DNA from: Trichoderma breve
Taxonomy: Eukaryota > Ascomycota > Sordariomycetes > Hypocreales > Hypocreaceae
Assembly: GCF_028502605.1 (NCBI RefSeq)
Contig: NC_079233.1
Coordinates: forward strand, 2,480,001-2,544,000
Length of the DNA: 64,000 nt
Reading direction: 5' to 3'
Part shown: piece by piece, positions 36,955-47,025 of the stretch
Layout: every line of letters starts with the position of its first letter
How positions within the stretch are numbered: the stretch's first letter is position 1
Notes under the pieces: model-generated
Told to the model about the DNA's origin: nothing
What the model saw: only the letters and a program-made list of their open reading frames with translations
Databases searched by the model: none
Position numbers and translations under genes: made by a program

Positions 36955-38661
36955 TTATTCGGCGCCAAAGTAGTGCACATATCCGTCTGCCTTGGCCGTG
37001 GGGAGCTCTATTATCGCCGAAGTTGTCATCGCAAACGCTTCGCCGTCCCTTATTTTCGGAAGACAAATCATGCTGCGCGTGTATAACATGCGAGGATCGT
37101 CACAACCTTCTGGCGGATCATCAAACTCGAGGGTTGGAAACTTGGCCTCTCCCTTTTCCCGTGCCCATTTCGTCTCCCATATTTTTCTCATGTGCGCTTT
37201 CCACTCCGGGGATGTATCTTTTTCCGTATCCTCTTCCTCTTCAATAGAGGTGTAAAACATGCGAGACATAACAACGACGCTGGCGTTAGGGTTTCGCTCT
37301 TTTAGACGTGTCTCGAGATCCTGGCGTTCGGAGCCAGGTGAAAGTTGACGCAGAGCTTTACATCGATCTTGGTCAAAATCGTAGAGGTAGAGAACTTGAA
37401 ACGTTCCAAATGAAGTGTGCGGAGCGTGGTATCCACGGTAGTTGTCTTCATCGTGTTCATATTCCTCGATGTGTTCCCGCACGAGTAATTTGTTCCCGAC
37501 TAGGCTTGGGAGTCGATCGAATAACTCGCCGTACAGCGTTCGTGCGTTGACCTTGTCAGAAAACACATGAAAGAGATCTTTGAAAAGATTTTTGTCCATG
37601 AAATACCCGGGCGTCGGTTGCGCCTCGGACTGCGCATTGTTGTGAGCTATAACGCACCCTTTGAGCAAAGTAGTTTAACTTACCGGGATTTGGCCAGTGA
37701 GTAAACCCACGTCTGCAACTGTGAAACGACTCCCGTGCTGGTGATGATGAACAACAACATCATTGTGGGCAGAGCTTCCTGGAATTGCTATTGCATCATG
37801 GTTATTTCCATACTCGAAGTTCTCATGTTGATGGAATAATCGGCTCTTGTTCTGCTCTGAGTATGTAATTGGGATTGATCTTAGGAGAGAATATGGTTTG
37901 TCATGCGACGGATCAAGGTGGCCACCGAGAGCAATATGCGAAGATGTAGCGAATTGAAAATTTCCCCGGTGCTTTGGAGACAGTAAGTAATTGTTGTGGG
38001 AAGCGGCGTCTTGGAATTGCTTACACACTGAGGCGCGCGCTCATCTTGAGGTATGTCTATTCTTGACAGGTCTCCGAATTCGGTATCCCAGATTGCAATC
38101 TGGTTTGATTTGCCAAGGCAATTCCCAAACGAGTCTTCTGAACCATCGTATACGCAGATAGCAATAGATGAACCGTGAAGGGCAATCTCTCCATTGGTAG
38201 CCTCTGCAGACAATATCTTTTCTTTATCGACGCCGCCAGCCGGGTCGTAAGTGCGCAGTATTAATTTACTCTCCCTAAATATCGTCTAAGTCAGATATTC
38301 ATAGACTGTTCTTGACGTTGATACTTATATGTATTCACCCTTTTCTGAATTCTGCAGTGACAAACCCCGCTTGGTTGCCTAGTAGCTTTGAGCTTGTGGC
38401 ATGGTATGGCAACTCCACGATCCGTTTAAACTCTACTACGTCGTCTTCTGTTCCCAAGTTGGCGTTGATGTCGGCTATAAATATTAGAGATGGAGATGTA
38501 ACGCTGTTTGCCGACGGTAAAGTCAACATGATCTGGTCGTCCATGACGCTCCATTGCGCGTAATACTCCAGATTTGTTGACGCGAGTTCTGCGGGCCGGC
38601 GCAAGTTGAGAACTCGCTGCGGCCGGCCACTAAGCCAGCTCATACGAGCTTCGTCTTCCAT
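36955..38661 (-). CDS. Hypothetical spliced protein, 511 aa, accessory
   Basis: Four exons, 38661-38339, 38274-38025, 37971-37684 and 37629-36955, each with GT-AG ends and introns of 53-64 bp, keep frame throughout; that is good evidence of a real intact gene. The spliced protein has an N-terminal SWLSGRPQRVLNLRRPAEL, alternating hydrophobic strands such as SLIFIADINANLG, NQIAIWDTEFGDLS and FQVLYLYDFDQDRC that suggest a beta-rich, perhaps propeller-like fold, and an acidic C-terminal half. A His-rich patch (VVVHHHQHGSRF) is notable. There is no signal peptide or membrane helix. I do not recognise the family. It is convergent with the Cys-motif pseudogene, whose end lies 55 bp away. Function unknown. 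Confidence 0.75.
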
Positions 38662-39339
38662 GATAGAAGAGGATGTGTGTTAGATTAGACGCAAGTTTAC
38701 TCAACCTCGCAAATTGAATTGAGTTGAAGAAGTGAAAGAATTCTCGCTGCTTAGTTGCTTAGCGCAGTTTAGTTGGCCAAGGTAGGAAGAGAGATTTTGA
38801 GGGTCAGATGGAACACGAACCCGGCGTTAGCGCTCACCGCTTGGTGAATGAACTTACTCGAGGAAGACAGTTTCGGAGAATCAAATTTGAGAGTAGTCGC
38901 TGAAACGTTCAAGATCATACATAATTGAATAATGTGTCTGTCGCTTCTTTTACAAGAGGGGGAGTAGCTGCATATCTAACCCCCAAACAGCCGTACAAAG
39001 TTCAAGTGTGAGAATAAAGTATATCTAAGAAGCACTTTATTTACATGTAATCCACACTATGTGCTGCAGATGTTAGGTAGTAGAGAGCTCACCTTGCCAC
39101 TGTTTTAATGCGAGTTGAGGCAGTTGCGAAATTGGTGCTACATTCTCAGCTCGTCGGTATAAGCACGGCATACGCGGGAGACGAATGAATACGCGTTGGC
39201 AGTATTCCCACCAGAGACGCATATAAATCATAGTGCGTTGCTGGGAACTAACAAGGTATGATCACAAATCGCATAGACGACCAAGTACCCATTCCGTTTC
39301 ACTGACCACTATCAACTTTCTATATCCCGCAAAGCATTT
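38662..39339. other. Intergenic, AT-rich
   Basis: This is the promoter side of the 511-aa gene and the sequence before the kinase-like pseudogene. No gene is seen. Confidence 0.4.
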
Positions 39340-40057
39340 ATGCTGGCAACCAGTACTAAACGATTCCCGCAACTACTGATAGTATTATCAAGACACCATG
39401 GAACAATCCCGGAATATATTACATCCAAGACCTAACCACCGAGGCTAGCATCTATCAGATGTTAGGCGAACACCCTCGCCTAGTGAATATTCGAAATTGG
39501 GACTCTACGGAACATACAACGGTAATGGAGTACATGCCACAGTGGCACGCTGAAGCAGTACATCTAAAACCATTATGAAGATGCTTCACGACCTCTGCAG
39601 CTCCAGTGGGCTCGATAGACGGCCGAAGGCCTGCAACTCCTCCATGCATTCGACATTCTTCACTGTGATGGTGGCCACATAACCTCCTATTGAACGCATC
39701 ACTCAATTTGAAGATTGCTGACTTCAGCGGTTCATAGATAAAAGGCTCCTGTGCCTCAGTCTGCCCTGGATCCCGGTACCGAGCCCCCGTTCCGGAGTGG
39801 CGCCCAAGCAAGCCTCCAAGCTTGAACGAAGACTTATTTGCTCTTGGCCCCGTATTGTACTTTATATTCACGGGAACGTATCATTTCACAAACTTAAGGA
39901 GGATGAGGTTGCGAAAAATTACGAAGCTAAAGTGCTTCCTAATTTATCCGGGGTCTTGTGTTCTAATGTCATCACTCTATGCTAGCAGCAGCGCGCTAGT
40001 TCCGCTCAACAGATACACGAGACAATTGGCCGACTTTGTGTCACAGGAAATATATAG
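39340..40057 (+). pseudogene. Decayed protein-kinase-like gene with RIP-like nonsense codons
   Basis: Kinase landmarks appear in order across shifting frames. The N-lobe piece is IIKTPWNNPG...ASIYQMLGEHPRLVNI and MEYMP. After a frameshift come GTLKQYI, stop (TAA 39565-39567), NHYEDASRPLQLQWAR, stop (TAG 39616-39618), TAEGLQLLHAFDILHCDGGH with the HxD catalytic loop, then after a second shift LLLNASLNLKIADFSGS, where DFS replaces DFG. A further stop follows, then PGSRYRAP (activation-segment end) and SLNEDLFALGPVLYFIFTGT. A third shift gives KEDEVAKNYEAKVLPNLSG and a TAG (39983-39985) before QQRASSAQQIHE. The nonsense codons at 39565, 39616 and 39983 are one C-to-T or G-to-A change from the expected codons. 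No intact open frame covers the domain. Confidence 0.85.
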
Positions 40058-41451
40058 CCTTATGTGTCATACAGTCAGGCTGCTGTAAAAAAGCCTGTAG
40101 TGTATCGTTGATAAATATTTAAAAAGTGAACCAATCACCTTTCATTTATTGGAACGCATTATGCCAGTCTATGGCGGATGTGATGTCTCTTCTGGCCAAT
40201 CGCTCAACTCTTGCTTCAATGTCGTCATATGTATTTGAGTTGTCTTGTCACAAAAGTCATATCTGCTGCTATTGGCTTTCCTTATGATGACCTTGGGCAA
40301 AACACCAAGCGCCATGACAGCTGGTATCGACAAATCTACAGCATTTTCCTTGGAGAAATACCAAGGTATTTTTTGAGTGAGTCGGAAGATGCAGAGCTCT
40401 GGCGCCAAAACAATTTGAGGGTTTATATAAATCAGGCAATCTTTTGAGAACAAGTTAACTATAGTGCAATCCAGATAGTAGTTCTCTGGATACTTGGCAG
40501 GCAACTTACTTTTCACTATGCACATAGCCACAAGCCCAGGAAACACACTTAGCATGTGCGGAGAATTTTTTAATACGGAATTACCGACATTTGATACATC
40601 CGGTACTTCACTACTGATATGGATTAAAAAGATTCTAAAGTGACAGGTACATGCGTGACTTGTTGTTCACCGACACTGAGGATTTACCGACAATGAGGAT
40701 ACTGCAGATCCTTCTTCGCCATCGGTCATGAGAACGTTACATAAGTAGGAGAGCCACAAGTACGCCACACATCATCGCAATTCTCCGTTTAATCGTATAT
40801 TTGGCCAGTGCAATAATGGGCTTCATTAGTCTTAACTTTAAGACTACGCTGGGCTTAAGCCATATACAACATTCTCCAACCGGATTGATCATATCCGGCT
40901 GCCGTAGTTTGCTAAGCCCCGTGGGGATCTAGCGACAGTCTTGTGGCCTGAATGTTCATGCCTCATCTTGTTTCATGCACATTAGTTGGCAATTTGCTTG
41001 ACCATTGCCAAAAGGTAGACTCCACCCTTCGATCGCTGGCATTTTTACCGACTGCGCGGGATCAAGAATCCCCAAGGCTGAGCATTTAGAGTCTCCGCTG
41101 GAAGACTCCGGAGAGGCCAGCCACGTCTCTTATGTAAACTCCAATGACATCGACTCTAGGATATATTAACGAAAGCCAGAGCTAAGCTAAACGGTAGAGC
41201 TGAATTGAACAAGAACGGTGCCCAAGCCAGTCTTGCCACATGTCAGTTCCTACATATTGAAGTTCTAGGCCGTTAATTAAAGACCATTGCCGTAGTTTCT
41301 GTAGATTTTCCTCGTGCATATTCTGTCATCGCTTTTGCCAACATTTTCACCATTTACGATGCATTCGGACGCTCGATTTTGGGCTGTCTGCGCTTCAGGT
41401 TTCTCAATCTTGAGACGATGAACGCACGACGCAGCGCCCGACGACGACAAT
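40058..41451. other. Intergenic, AT-rich
   Basis: A 128-codon minus-strand frame at 40169-40555 is the only sizeable one. Its product (MLSVFPGLVAMCIVKSKLPA at the N-terminus) resembles nothing I know and it lies just after a pseudogene, so I do not call it. About 41.2-41.45 kb should hold the promoter of the next gene. Confidence 0.4.
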
Positions 41452-42513
41452 ATGGCCGGGTTTAGTTCCGGCGTAGATCACAAATCGCTTGTGTTTCAAA
41501 TCCTCATCCCCGTCTTCTTCTCTCTCGCCCTGTACAACGTCATCGAACTTACGTTTCTTATTTTCCATACCTTTAAGCGGCACTCGGGTCTTTATTTTTG
41601 GTCTTGTGTATTTGCCACCGGGGGTCTTGTCTTCCAAACTGCTGGTTTCTTCATATTGTATTATGCATCTCCATCGGTGGCATATCTGGCGGTGACGATA
41701 TCGCTTTTGGGATGGATACCAATGGTGACGGGCCAGTCCTTAGTGCTCTGGTCTCGATTACACCTCATTTTACACAACCGACGGCGTCTAAGGATGATCT
41801 TATGGATGATTATTATCAACGCCATACTATGCACTGGAGGGATCACCCCTATGGTATACGGTTCCGTTGCCAATCCAGAGCTATTCCACACGCCTTTTCA
41901 AGTCATGGAGAGGATCGAAGTCACCATTTTCTTTGTCCAGGAACTGATAATATCTGGAGTTTATATCTTCGAAACACTCAAGCTCATGAGAGTACAGCAA
42001 TCTCTGGGGATCAGTCAATACGGCCGCTCTCTCATGAAACATCTAATTATTGTCAATATCATAATCATCATCCTAGACGGCACCATTATCGCTCTGGAAT
42101 ACGCAAATCAATGGGAATACCAAACTGCTTATAAGACCTTCGCGTACAGCGCGAAATTAAAGCTGGAGTTCACGATTCTTAACCGTTTGGTCGACATGAC
42201 AAAACGAACTAAGGAAGCCCGCGCTCCGCCACAGGAGCCAAGTTCAACAACACGAACGATAAGTCAAACCGGATCTTCTATTGCGCAGAAAAGCTTGATC
42301 CAAGCCCCAGGCGAAGCGCAGCCGTGTGATGTCTCTTTTCGGGCAACTGCTACGGCAGATAAGGACGCGTCTTTAGGAGGGGATCGGCCATCTACGCCGA
42401 ACCAGGGAGTGCTTTGTACCACTGAGGTTGTCGTTCAGCGAGAAGATCGTTGTACTGGGCCAGATACGTGCACGCACGTACAGACTCTTACCCCAGGTGG
42501 TTTCACTAAATAG
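41452..42513 (+). CDS. Seven-helix membrane protein, DUF7703-like
   Basis: An intronless gene of 353 aa. Seven hydrophobic helices fill residues about 12-235, including ILIPVFFSLALYNVIELTFL, GLYFWSCVFATGGLVFQTAG, LRMILWMIIINAILCTGG and HLIIVNIIIIILDGTIIAL. The motif YNVIELTFLIFHTFKRHSGL followed by YFWS is what I associate with the fungal DUF7703 family of integral membrane proteins, which has no known biochemical role. The cytoplasmic tail, about residues 240-353, is Ser/Thr/Pro-rich and polar. The topology (seven helices, long C-terminal tail) looks receptor-like, but no ligand or G-protein link can be inferred. It lies in the accessory block between a pseudogene and another membrane-protein gene. 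Confidence 0.8.
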   Translation: MAGFSSGVDHKSLVFQILIPVFFSLALYNVIELTFLIFHTFKRHSGLYFWSCVFATGGLVFQTAGFFILYYASPSVAYLAVTISLLGWIPMVTGQSLVLWSRLHLILHNRRRLRMILWMIIINAILCTGGITPMVYGSVANPELFHTPFQVMERIEVTIFFVQELIISGVYIFETLKLMRVQQSLGISQYGRSLMKHLIIVNIIIIILDGTIIALEYANQWEYQTAYKTFAYSAKLKLEFTILNRLVDMTKRTKEARAPPQEPSSTTRTISQTGSSIAQKSLIQAPGEAQPCDVSFRATATADKDASLGGDRPSTPNQGVLCTTEVVVQREDRCTGPDTCTHVQTLTPGGFTK

Positions 42514-43948
42514 CACAACTACATCTAATAATATATTACAAGTTTACTTTCTAAGATTTCTATCTATTTTCCAAGCCTATATGCTGTTAACATTTATTTT
42601 CTTCCCTTGTTCTTCCGTGTGATTTCCTTCTACAGTTTCTCGACGGTTTAGTAATATGCAACAGCCAAACAGCCGCAAGCCACTACAATTCCGGTGTCCT
42701 AGCGAGACACACCTTGTATCACCTCTTCCTTCTGCTTTCCAAATTCTTTTTGTATTTTGTATATGCATCTAGTAGATACGTGGTAAATAAGCTGACTCTT
42801 TAGTGTGTATTTTTTTAGTTTCAGATGCGGGACGCTGGATAGTCAACTTGAGTTGTTGGGCAGCCACGCTGAGCAGTATAATGGGTAACTTGAGTTGAAG
42901 ATCTTGATTTTGTCTCAGAGCTTGTTTGCTCATGAAAGGCTCAATTTAGTCCACCTATCGCTCTTGAAGTCTACCTAAGTAGCAGCCCAAGTGCCAAGGC
43001 TGAGGCTGAGGCTGAAAGCTGAGAATCCGGCGACTTTCTCGGTTACACGAATGCAAGAAAAGCAATGAAGACCACCCATGAAATACGAGTCACGCGGCAT
43101 CAACAGGCAGGGGTTTCATTGGTGGCCTAGGCCAATAGCTGCAATTAGATGGTTGCCATTTCCCCAGCTGAAAAGTGTCACCTGCAATGAGACAAGGCTG
43201 AATGTCCTCTGATACATAGGCACGTCTACCGCCCCGAAAACATAGCCAAAGTCATGAACATGGTATGAAATCTCGATATACAGCGAATAGATATTCAGCT
43301 AATAACTGCGTTCGCTCGTACTCTCATGCTAAGTCAACTACGCGATATGAATCACCCACTACGGATAAAAGTTCCCACAGAGCCTCATACACTCAAAGTT
43401 TATACATATTATAATGGCACTAACGGTCATTCAATGTTTACTAACAATCATCCTCATGAATGATCTGAGTTTCAATCGCACAAGTATGCCAATTAATATG
43501 CGGCGACTTCCTCATTGGAGGTTGAATATGCATGTCTCAGTCCTTACCCTTGCGTATTGATCATCCAACAAGGCGAGGGGCGTCTTGGTGTGATACCCTT
43601 CGTTCGGTGATTGCGTAAATAAGTTGACACGTCGCATAAATAAATTATGTCAATACAAGCCACGCCTAAATGATCGGAGAATTTGAGGAGAAGCCAACTT
43701 GTTGTCAGGTTACAGGCCTTTGATCGCGCTTTAAGCATTAATGTCCAGGATAATGTTTTTTTTTTTTTTTAGCTATATATACCCAGCGTTTGGCATTGAT
43801 CAGAATCCAACCAGATCATCAGCAGTTCTGAGGCATATCTTATATTAAGAATCACACACTTGTTATCTTTCGGTACACATCATTGATACACCATCACCTT
43901 TCCCCCTTCTAGCATATCACTTCAACTTCCTCTTTTAGAAAGAACGAG
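42514..43948. other. Intergenic with short direct repeats
   Basis: It holds a short GCTGAG-type tandem at about 42998-43022, two copies of AACTTGAGTTG near 42845 and 42888, and a T run at 43756-43771. A TATA-like word (AGCTATATATACC) at about 43771 lies 180 bp before the next gene and may be its core promoter. Confidence 0.45.
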
Positions 43949-45643
43949 GTGAAAGCCAGAATGAATACTTTCAGACCAAATTGTACGCTTCCTGAGGCAC
44001 CCGGTGTATTTGTCAACGCTTCAAATGTCAGATCTACCATGGAAATCATCTGGAGCTGCATCGGAATAATTATTCTCTCAACCTGGTCTATCCTCCATCC
44101 CAATATTCCGCCTGACTTTCGAAAACAGGCCAAATGGCAACTATGTTTACAAAAACTGTATTCGATTGCTCGAAAGTCTCTGTGGATGATTGTTATGTTT
44201 GTTGCTCCTGAGGCCTTGACTTCTTTATACGCCCACAAGATGTTCAGCGCACGCCATAACCATAAATTTCTTGAAAAGTTAGCCGCTGAGCAAAAAGTCC
44301 CTTGGAGCCGCACGCATACGCTATTTGCAGACATGGGAGGGTTCGCTATCTATTTTTCAGACAAAGAGTTTTGGCCATTTCAGGAAAAAAATCCCGACGA
44401 AACTATATGTCAACGCCTATTAATATACATCAATGAATTTAAATTCAAACTGTTCAAAAGACTGAATAAAGACAAGATTTGCGAATTACTCTCGCGGCCG
44501 AAGAGAGACGATCCCGATTTTATTAACCGTTTCAAGTTTAAGCAAAAATTCTTTTTTGGCTGGTTTGGATCGATTCTCTGGAAAAAGGACGAAAAACACA
44601 CAGAAATTGCTATCGACATAAAAAATGGGCTGGATAAGAGCCAAATTACACATGGGAAGCTGCAAACCCTCGCAGCCTTGTCTGGTGATATATGGGTGTT
44701 AGACTCGGCACAACTCATCGTTGCAGTGAAAGAGGGAATCATCAAGCTGCCCAGAATCACCAAAAAGGAGCTCCAAGATAAAAGTAAATCCGACGCACTG
44801 GTCAAAACCTTGGCTATTATGCAAGTTTTATGGCTCATCATCCAGCTTGCTGCCCGGAGATATTACGATTTGGCCTCTGCACCGTTTGAAATCAGCACAG
44901 TTGCCCTGTCGGCTTCTACAATTATTTTATATATCCTGGAGTGGAATAAGCCAAAAGACGTCAGTGTACCCATCTATGTTCGTGCAAATAAAGTGGAATC
45001 CCCGCCGAAAGAGAAAGGCTCTTCGGAAACCACCGCTTCTCAAAATACGACTGCATCTCACGGATCAAGTGTCTCTCGAGGATCAAATACTGAATCGACT
45101 ATTTCTAAAGAAGCTTTCAGAGGAGCTTTTGAGGAAGTCTTCAAAGCAGCTCCTTATCCATATCTACGATTTCCCATCATACCAACCAAGCTTTATCAGA
45201 TCCCTAGCTGCGCCTTTCACGTTGCCTATCCGAACGACAATGGTAACGGTAAGAATAGCAACAGCAGCAATGATAGCAACAATGTTTGGGTGAAAACGGC
45301 TATTATTGCAGTTGTTTCTATTCTTTCATTTGGGGGAATTCACATCTTTGCATGGAACTTCTACTTCCAAACTAAGTTCGAACAACAATTATGGAGAGTC
45401 TGCTCGGTGGCAGCTACAGTTTTGCCATTACCGTACCTTGCTACCCACTATTCCTTTATGAAACACGGGACAGACATTAGGAAGATAAGAATACGGCAAA
45501 TCAGGACAATCCAAGGAGTTTTGGCTCTCTTCTATGTTCTTGCACGGCTGTTTCTTATTATTGAAAGCTTAAGGTCACTTTACTATTTACCACGCAATGC
45601 CTTTGAGTCTACATGGAGTGTGAATTTCCCACACTGGGGATAA
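43949..45643 (+). CDS. Orphan multi-pass membrane protein, 564 aa
   Basis: A single open frame with no intron. The first ATG is used; Met5 at 43961 is an equal alternative. Hydrophobic segments at about residues 31-50 (EIIWSCIGIIILSTWSILHP) and 75-92 precede a 200-residue Lys-rich soluble part containing ETICQRLLIYINEF, KTLAALSG-like helices and WVLDSAQLIVAVKEGIIKLP. Two more helices follow near 285-335, then a Ser/Thr linker and a short SKEAFRGAFEEVFKAAPYPY block. Three C-terminal helices (IIAVVSILSFGGIHIFAWNF, VCSVAATVLPLPYLATHYSF, GVLALFYVLARLFLIIESLR) complete it. The layout matches a widespread class of uncharacterised fungal membrane proteins, but I cannot name a domain. A TATA-like element lies upstream. 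Function unknown. Confidence 0.75.
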   Translation: MKARMNTFRPNCTLPEAPGVFVNASNVRSTMEIIWSCIGIIILSTWSILHPNIPPDFRKQAKWQLCLQKLYSIARKSLWMIVMFVAPEALTSLYAHKMFSARHNHKFLEKLAAEQKVPWSRTHTLFADMGGFAIYFSDKEFWPFQEKNPDETICQRLLIYINEFKFKLFKRLNKDKICELLSRPKRDDPDFINRFKFKQKFFFGWFGSILWKKDEKHTEIAIDIKNGLDKSQITHGKLQTLAALSGDIWVLDSAQLIVAVKEGIIKLPRITKKELQDKSKSDALVKTLAIMQVLWLIIQLAARRYYDLASAPFEISTVALSASTIILYILEWNKPKDVSVPIYVRANKVESPPKEKGSSETTASQNTTASHGSSVSRGSNTESTISKEAFRGAFEEVFKAAPYPYLRFPIIPTKLYQIPSCAFHVAYPNDNGNGKNSNSSNDSNNVWVKTAIIAVVSILSFGGIHIFAWNFYFQTKFEQQLWRVCSVAATVLPLPYLATHYSFMKHGTDIRKIRIRQIRTIQGVLALFYVLARLFLIIESLRSLYYLPRNAFESTWSVNFPHWG

Positions 45644-46065
45644 ACAGCAAAATATTGCATAATAATCTATACACATTCGCTGCTGACCGATTCCGTTTCC
45701 ACCGTTTGGCTCTAAATAATGCCCTGCACTCACAAATTTAGTATCAGTTCAATAGTTAATTGACTAGTTACTTAGATTTCTTGTCCAGTCAAAATATCCG
45801 TGTAAGCGTGAACTCTACTGTTATCTGCATACGCGCGCTTAAGAGTTGGGAAGAGGCATTTTGGTCTCAAATCTTTACAAGATCTTCCGTCATATCCCAT
45901 CCCATATCAAGCAAATTTGACATATATTTCAGGTCTAAAATGAGTGATTAGAGTGTCCCATTGTAGTTATTTCATATCTAATTTTTAACATATCTATACT
46001 ATTCCAAGTATATAAGACAGGAGCGGAGAAATGCAACACAAAAGCCAGGTTATCGTCTTTGCCTA
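45644..46065. other. Convergent intergenic, no gene seen
   Basis: An AT-rich spacer between the orphan membrane protein and the hydrolase, which converge here. Confidence 0.45.
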
Positions 46066-47025
46066 CTACCTGTATCCCAGCAGCCTTCTGCCAAAGCCGA
46101 AGAGTAAAACAAATTTTCCGATGATGCGGCCAAAGATGAGAGGCAACCCAAACCGATACCAAGTAATAGGCCGCCATAGTCTGGCTTCCGGCAGTATTAT
46201 TTTGTCATCTTTCTCTCTCCTCGCCGCTGCTTCTTTCACCGGCTTCCCAATAAACGATTCGATAGCTTCAATCATGATCTTGACAGTCTCCTGCGGTTGG
46301 CTCAAAAAGGGCGAATGACTTGTCTGCAGCTCCCTATGCATAACTGATGCACCCATACTCCTCGCCATGCCTACATTCATGCGTTGTACTACCACTGGAA
46401 GCCCTTGGTCCTCAACGGTGCCGATATAACAAGAAGGCACATCCCTCCATCCAGCATACGAGTATTCGCCCCCTTCAAACAATGCCTTGAGACTCTGTGG
46501 AGTGAGCAATGAGACCCAGTACTTTGCCTCATCTTCTGGCACGTCATGATAGAAAAACTTGCGTGGAGAAACAACGATGTCGGCAAACCCAGTCTCTTTA
46601 TTTACGCGCCACATGGGGGGAGGATGGCCGAAGAAGGGATCCATGAAGGCGAGTCCCGTGAATGTATAGCCGGACGCTATGAGAATAAGGCCAACGACAT
46701 AGCCGGTAGTTGCACGCTGGGCATTCTTCGCAACCGTTCCTCGGGGTCGAGCAAAGTCTTTGATAGCACTGTTTCCAACCATACCACCGTATGAGTGGGC
46801 GACGACTACCACATCACGCCCACAACTTGTTTCGTCCGAGATTGCTTTGCGTGCGGCGTCAAGGTCGTCTTTAAAGGTCCGGGTTGGATCACCGGTCGTC
46901 GAAGGGAGCGTGACAGCGACGCATTTCAGCTTGTACTTCTCTTGTAGGGGTTTGATGATCAAATTGTAGCAGGCAGGCGAATGCCATGCACCAGGAACAA
47001 AGACTAGCGTTGGAAAGTTGGACAT
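46066..47025 (-). CDS. Alpha/beta hydrolase fold protein
   Basis: An intronless gene of 319 aa from the chosen Met (47025; MSNFPTLVFVPGAWHSPACY); an in-frame ATG four codons upstream is possible. The fold signature begins with strand LVFVPGAWHS, where Pro-Gly-Ala forms the oxyanion loop. The nucleophile elbow is AHSYGGM with Ser78; the acid is probably Asp207 (TVEDQGLP) and the base His237 (TSHSPF). This triad belongs to the AB hydrolase superfamily of small esterases and lactonases often found near fungal secondary-metabolite or detoxification genes, but no such cluster is visible here. The C-terminal 60 residues are an extra basic, amphipathic extension (LIFGRIIGKFVLLFGFGRRL) that could anchor the enzyme to a membrane. 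Substrate unknown. Confidence 0.88.
   Translation of the reverse strand: MSNFPTLVFVPGAWHSPACYNLIIKPLQEKYKLKCVAVTLPSTTGDPTRTFKDDLDAARKAISDETSCGRDVVVVAHSYGGMVGNSAIKDFARPRGTVAKNAQRATTGYVVGLILIASGYTFTGLAFMDPFFGHPPPMWRVNKETGFADIVVSPRKFFYHDVPEDEAKYWVSLLTPQSLKALFEGGEYSYAGWRDVPSCYIGTVEDQGLPVVVQRMNVGMARSMGASVMHRELQTSHSPFLSQPQETVKIMIEAIESFIGKPVKEAAARREKDDKIILPEARLWRPITWYRFGLPLIFGRIIGKFVLLFGFGRRLLGYR

Noticed and set aside
40169..40555. A 128-codon minus-strand frame beside the kinase-like pseudogene
   Set aside because: There is no recognisable motif and no upstream exon in frame. It remains possible as a fragment of a decayed gene, but I cannot support a call.
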